Below are positions 6,129-8,247 of a stretch of DNA of 8,247 bases, in pieces. The translations under genes and the position numbers were made by a program. The stretch comes from Hyphomonadaceae bacterium UBA4763. GTDB taxonomy: Bacteria; Pseudomonadota; Alphaproteobacteria; Caulobacterales; Aquidulcibacteraceae. Under the pieces are notes generated by a model. That model did no database searches. It had not been told where the DNA came from and worked only from the letters and a program-made list of their open reading frames with translations. Location: positions 1 through 8,247 of the forward strand of contig DHHV01000022.1 of the NCBI GenBank assembly GCA_002403455.1. Direction: 5' to 3'. The stretch's first letter is position 1, and every line of letters starts with the position of its first letter.

Positions 6129-6478
6129 CTTTGCTCCCCACTAAGTTCGCTCCCATCATGCCGCAAATGATGTGTTTTTCAAGTGAAAGTTTCGTCGCGT
6201 CGCTCATTTTGGGGCGAGGTGTCCGTACAAAAATCTGCAATACCAGTTGTGCCGGCAAGAAGAAAAATTTTTCATGATGGGGATGTGCTGAAAAATCACC
6301 AATTCGATGTCTAACACGAAATAAAAATATTTTTTGTCACTATTAAAAACCGCGAACCGGCAATGATTTTATACAATATACAAAAAAATATAAGCATTTA
6401 AATGAAGCACGATCCAACAATTAAAAAGATATATTGTTTTAAAAATGGCTTTGGTAACGGTGACCAAAAAAGATATTC
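6129..6478. other. AT-rich 350-base spacer, no gene recognised
   Basis: This stretch separates two minus-strand genes. About 6285-6450 is very AT-rich with poly-A and poly-T tracts. It contains the palindrome CATTTAAATG (6394-6403) and the inverted repeat AACAAT/ATTGTT (6416-6421, 6433-6438). It probably carries the promoter of the CsgG-family gene and the end of the FYDLN-acid transcript. I could not pick a promoter with confidence. Small frames on either strand have no recognisable protein and overlap neighbours. Confidence 0.55.
6450..6468 (-). terminator. Weak hairpin after the FYDLN-acid gene
   Basis: TTTGGT (6450-6455) and ACCAAA (6463-6468) form a 6-bp stem with a 7-base loop, 10 bases past the stop codon. 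On the minus strand a TTTTT tract follows after a few bases (about 6441-6445). Both stem and spacing are poor for an intrinsic terminator. Confidence 0.35.
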
Positions 6479-6964
6479 TCACGTCTCATCCTCATCCGGC
6501 CCATCGGCGTTGAGTTCGCCCAGATCATCATCGGCCGGCAAATCTTCGTCGTCCTCAATCAAGACGGCGTCGTCATCGGCGTCGACTTCGACCTCTGGGT
6601 CTTCTTCCGAAAAGCCGTCTTCGAGCGGGTCGGCGTCGGGCGTATCATCGCCGGCTTCTTCGTCATCGGCGTCGGTTCCGACGATCACCGGTTCGGCCTC
6701 GATGTCGATTTCTTTGGTTTCTTCGAGCTCGACCTCTTCTTCTTCCTCGACCTCTTCATCGGTTTCGGGCTTGGCCTCTTCTTCCTCGTCGAGGTCAGGC
6801 GTTGCGGCGGCGCGCACGCGCGTGCGTTTCACGCGCACGTCTTCATCATTCGGATCAAAGCTCGCCGCGCATTTGGGGCAGACCGCGGGACGCCGGCCGA
6901 GGTCATAAAATTTGGTTCCGCAAGTCGGGCAGATTTGCTTGTCACCCAAATCGATTTTCGGCAA
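6479..6964 (-). CDS. FYDLN-acid family protein (TIGR02300-like), zinc-ribbon plus acidic tail
   Basis: A 161-residue protein of a family known from alphaproteobacteria with no established function (PF09538/TIGR02300). The N-terminus LGDKQICPTCGTKFYDLG (6-23) and the next 10 residues give two CxxC pairs, C12/C15 and C29/C32, a likely zinc site. The family motif FYDLN appears here as FYDLG. A basic patch follows (RVKRTRVR, 44-51). From residue 57 to the end about half the residues are Asp or Glu and only two are Lys. The tail is probably disordered and could act as a nucleic-acid mimic or protein-binding arm (inference). The start is TTG at 6964, since GGAG (complement of 6971-6974) lies 6 bases before it and the encoded N-terminus fits the family. 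It is divergent from aroA. Confidence 0.9.
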   Translation of the reverse strand: MPKIDLGDKQICPTCGTKFYDLGRRPAVCPKCAASFDPNDEDVRVKRTRVRAAATPDLDEEEEAKPETDEEVEEEEEVELEETKEIDIEAEPVIVGTDADDEEAGDDTPDADPLEDGFSEEDPEVEVDADDDAVLIEDDEDLPADDDLGELNADGPDEDET

Positions 6965-7113
6965 AGGCGGCTCCGTGTTGAGGACGCGACGGCGTGGCCG
7001 TCGGCGCGCCGGTGGCGGCGTGGCGGAATGGAAGGCGGGTCGCTTGCCACGCGTTCATGGCGCTGTCAAAATGGTTTTTTCGGTTTTTGCGCCGATTTTT
7101 CTCTCAGGATTTC
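6965..7113. promoter_or_regulatory. Divergent promoter region of FYDLN-acid gene and aroA
   Basis: This 149-base spacer must serve both divergent genes. It has a short inverted repeat, GACGGC/GCCGTC, around a 3-base loop (about 6988-7002), and CGTGGC/GCCACG (about 7019-7051). I could not assign -35 and -10 boxes reliably in either direction. No tRNA is present. Confidence 0.4.
6971..6974 (-). promoter_or_regulatory. Ribosome binding site for a TTG start
   Basis: GGAG on the minus strand is 6 bases before the TTG at 6964. I found no ATG or GTG in frame in the adjacent upstream codons, and the family's N-terminal pattern begins here, so this site supports the unusual start codon. Confidence 0.65.
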
Positions 7114-8247
7114 ATGCTTTTTGTCGCCCACCCCGCTTTTGCGCTGCGCGGACGCGCCCCGGCGCCGCCCGATAAGTCGTTGTCGCATCGATCCTTGATC
7201 TTCGGCGCCTTGGCGCAAGGCCGTACGCAGATCCAACATTTGCTCGAAGGCGATGATGTGTTGCGCACGGCGGCGGCGATGCGCGCGCTCGGCGCAGAGG
7301 TGCGCCGTGTTGGGGATGGCGCTTATGTGGTCGAGAGCCCGGGCCGCTTGGGGCTTAACTCGCCGGCCTCGGTGCTTGATTTCGGCAATGCCGGCACTGG
7401 CGCGCGGCTCAGCATGGGCGCCATCGTCGGGGCGCGGCTGACCGCCAGCTTTACCGGCGATGCGAGCCTTTCCAAACGGCCGATGGGGCGGGTGATCGAG
7501 CCCTTGACGGCAATTGGCGCGAAAGCCTTGGGTCGCGACAAAGGATTGCTGCCCTTGACCTTGAGCGGGCGCGATCAATTGCAGCAGATCACCTGGCGCT
7601 CGCGGCAAGCCTCGGCCCAGGTCAAATCGGCGATCTTGCTGGCTGCCCTGGGGACCGAGGGCGAAACCGTGGTCATCGAGCCGCATCGCTCGCGCGCGCA
7701 TACCGAAACGCTGCTCGCCGCCTTTGGCGTAGAGACGCAATCGGGGGTAGATGAGACCGGTGGCTGGCGCGTCAGCATCCGCGGCGGACAAGCCTTGCGC
7801 CCTGCCTCCGTCATCGTGCCGGGCGATCCGTCTTCGGCGGCGTTTGCGACCATTGCCGGCTTGATCGTCCCGCAATCGGACATCGTCATTGCCGGGGTCA
7901 TGTTGGCGCCGGAGCGCGATGGGCTTTACCGAGCCTTGCGGCAAATGGGGGCTGATCTCAGCTTTGAGAATGAGCGCCGGGAGGCCGGCGAACAGGTCGC
8001 TGATCTGCGCGTGCGCGCCTCGAGCCTTCGCGCCATTACCACCGCGCCTGAGGATGCGGCCGCGATGATCGATGAGTTTCCGGCGCTGGCGATCGCTTGC
8101 GCGCGCGCGCACGGCGACAGCCGTCTGCAAGGGTTGGGCGAATTGCGGGTCAAGGAAAGCGATCGGCTGGCGGCGATCTTGGAGGGCTTGCGCGCCATCG
8201 GCGTTGCGGCGGGGGTTCAGGGGGGGGATCTGTGCATCAGCGGGATG
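7114..8247 (+). CDS. aroA: 3-phosphoshikimate 1-carboxyvinyltransferase (EPSP synthase), 3' truncated by window
   Basis: This enzyme joins shikimate-3-phosphate and PEP to make EPSP in the shikimate pathway. The frame is open from the ATG to the window edge, 378 codons with no stop, so perhaps the last 60-70 residues are missing. PDKSLSHR (19-26) carries the substrate-binding Lys21, Ser22 and Arg26. FGNAGTGARLSMG (90-102) and SKRPMGRVIEPL (120-131, with Arg122) follow. MIDEFPALA (318-326) and LRVKESDRL (344-352) carry the catalytic Asp320 and Glu348. The sequence is closer to the Agrobacterium CP4-like group than to E. coli AroA, but keeps Gly94 where CP4 has Ala. Pro19 replaces the usual Gly of PGDKS. 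AGGA (7106-7109) lies 4 bases before the ATG. An in-frame ATG at 7057 would add 19 residues but has no ribosome site. Confidence 0.95.
   Translation, partial: MLFVAHPAFALRGRAPAPPDKSLSHRSLIFGALAQGRTQIQHLLEGDDVLRTAAAMRALGAEVRRVGDGAYVVESPGRLGLNSPASVLDFGNAGTGARLSMGAIVGARLTASFTGDASLSKRPMGRVIEPLTAIGAKALGRDKGLLPLTLSGRDQLQQITWRSRQASAQVKSAILLAALGTEGETVVIEPHRSRAHTETLLAAFGVETQSGVDETGGWRVSIRGGQALRPASVIVPGDPSSAAFATIAGLIVPQSDIVIAGVMLAPERDGLYRALRQMGADLSFENERREAGEQVADLRVRASSLRAITTAPEDAAAMIDEFPALAIACARAHGDSRLQGLGELRVKESDRLAAILEGLRAIGVAAGVQGGDLCISGM

Noticed and set aside
6034..6258. Small minus-strand frame overlapping the start of the CsgG-family gene
   Set aside because: It overlaps a gene with a good signal peptide and ribosome site in another frame, and has no recognisable features.
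6416..6438. AACAAT/ATTGTT hairpin as terminator
   Set aside because: The stem is only 6 AT-rich pairs and no T-run follows on the minus strand.
6402..6908. Plus-strand frame encoding a serine-rich protein
   Set aside because: It is antisense to the acidic tail of the FYDLN-acid gene. Runs of GAA/GAC codons read backward as TTC/GTC and, in this frame, as serine codons, so the serine richness is an artefact.
7014..7060. Resemblance to the 5' half of a tRNA-Leu (GGCGTGGCGGAATGG)
   Set aside because: There is no anticodon stem, T arm or matching acceptor 3' half, so it is neither a tRNA nor a convincing remnant.
7066..8130. Long 354-codon minus-strand frame opposite aroA
   Set aside because: The plus strand encodes a clear EPSP synthase with catalytic motifs throughout. 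The reverse frame is rich in Arg, Gln and Ala and resembles no family.

Overview
The window looks like chromosomal DNA from a GC-rich alphaproteobacterium. The strongest pointer is at the right end, where a gene for a small FYDLN-acid (TIGR02300-type) protein stands divergently next to aroA, an arrangement I know from alphaproteobacteria. The other proteins (NnrU, EI24/CysZ-like, PF07704-type VapB, CCA-adding enzyme) fit this. The exact order or family cannot be read from the sequence.

Layout, left to right. Positions 1-168 hold no gene I can recognise. A tRNA-Leu(UAA) with an encoded CCA end lies on the minus strand at 169-255. Upstream of it, also on the minus strand, is a tight three-gene cluster for integral membrane proteins. 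In transcription order these are an MFS permease, an NnrU-family protein and an EI24/CysZ-like protein, with gaps of 15 and 3 bases. Next is a minus-strand vapBC-type toxin-antitoxin pair with overlapping genes. A 179-base divergent spacer rich in inverted repeats separates it from cca, the tRNA CCA-adding enzyme, on the plus strand.

After cca comes a lower-GC stretch, about 4914-6478. It contains one convergent gene for an exported CsgG-family protein with a C-terminal SH3 domain, flanked by AT-rich spacers of 264 and 350 bases. The right end has the FYDLN-acid gene (minus strand, TTG start) and the divergent aroA (plus strand), which runs off the window after 378 codons with no stop.

Functionally the window is mostly housekeeping: aromatic amino acid synthesis, tRNA maturation and a tRNA. 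It also carries a TA module, a small membrane-protein operon of unknown purpose and an envelope protein. I do not see a clear new multi-gene system. The points most worth a second look are the vapBC/cca spacer with its 18-base perfect palindrome, the PIN protein with displaced acidic residues, the solitary CsgG-SH3 gene in AT-rich flanks, the apparent excess of CGATCG/GCGATCGC, and the preference for TTG leucine codons.
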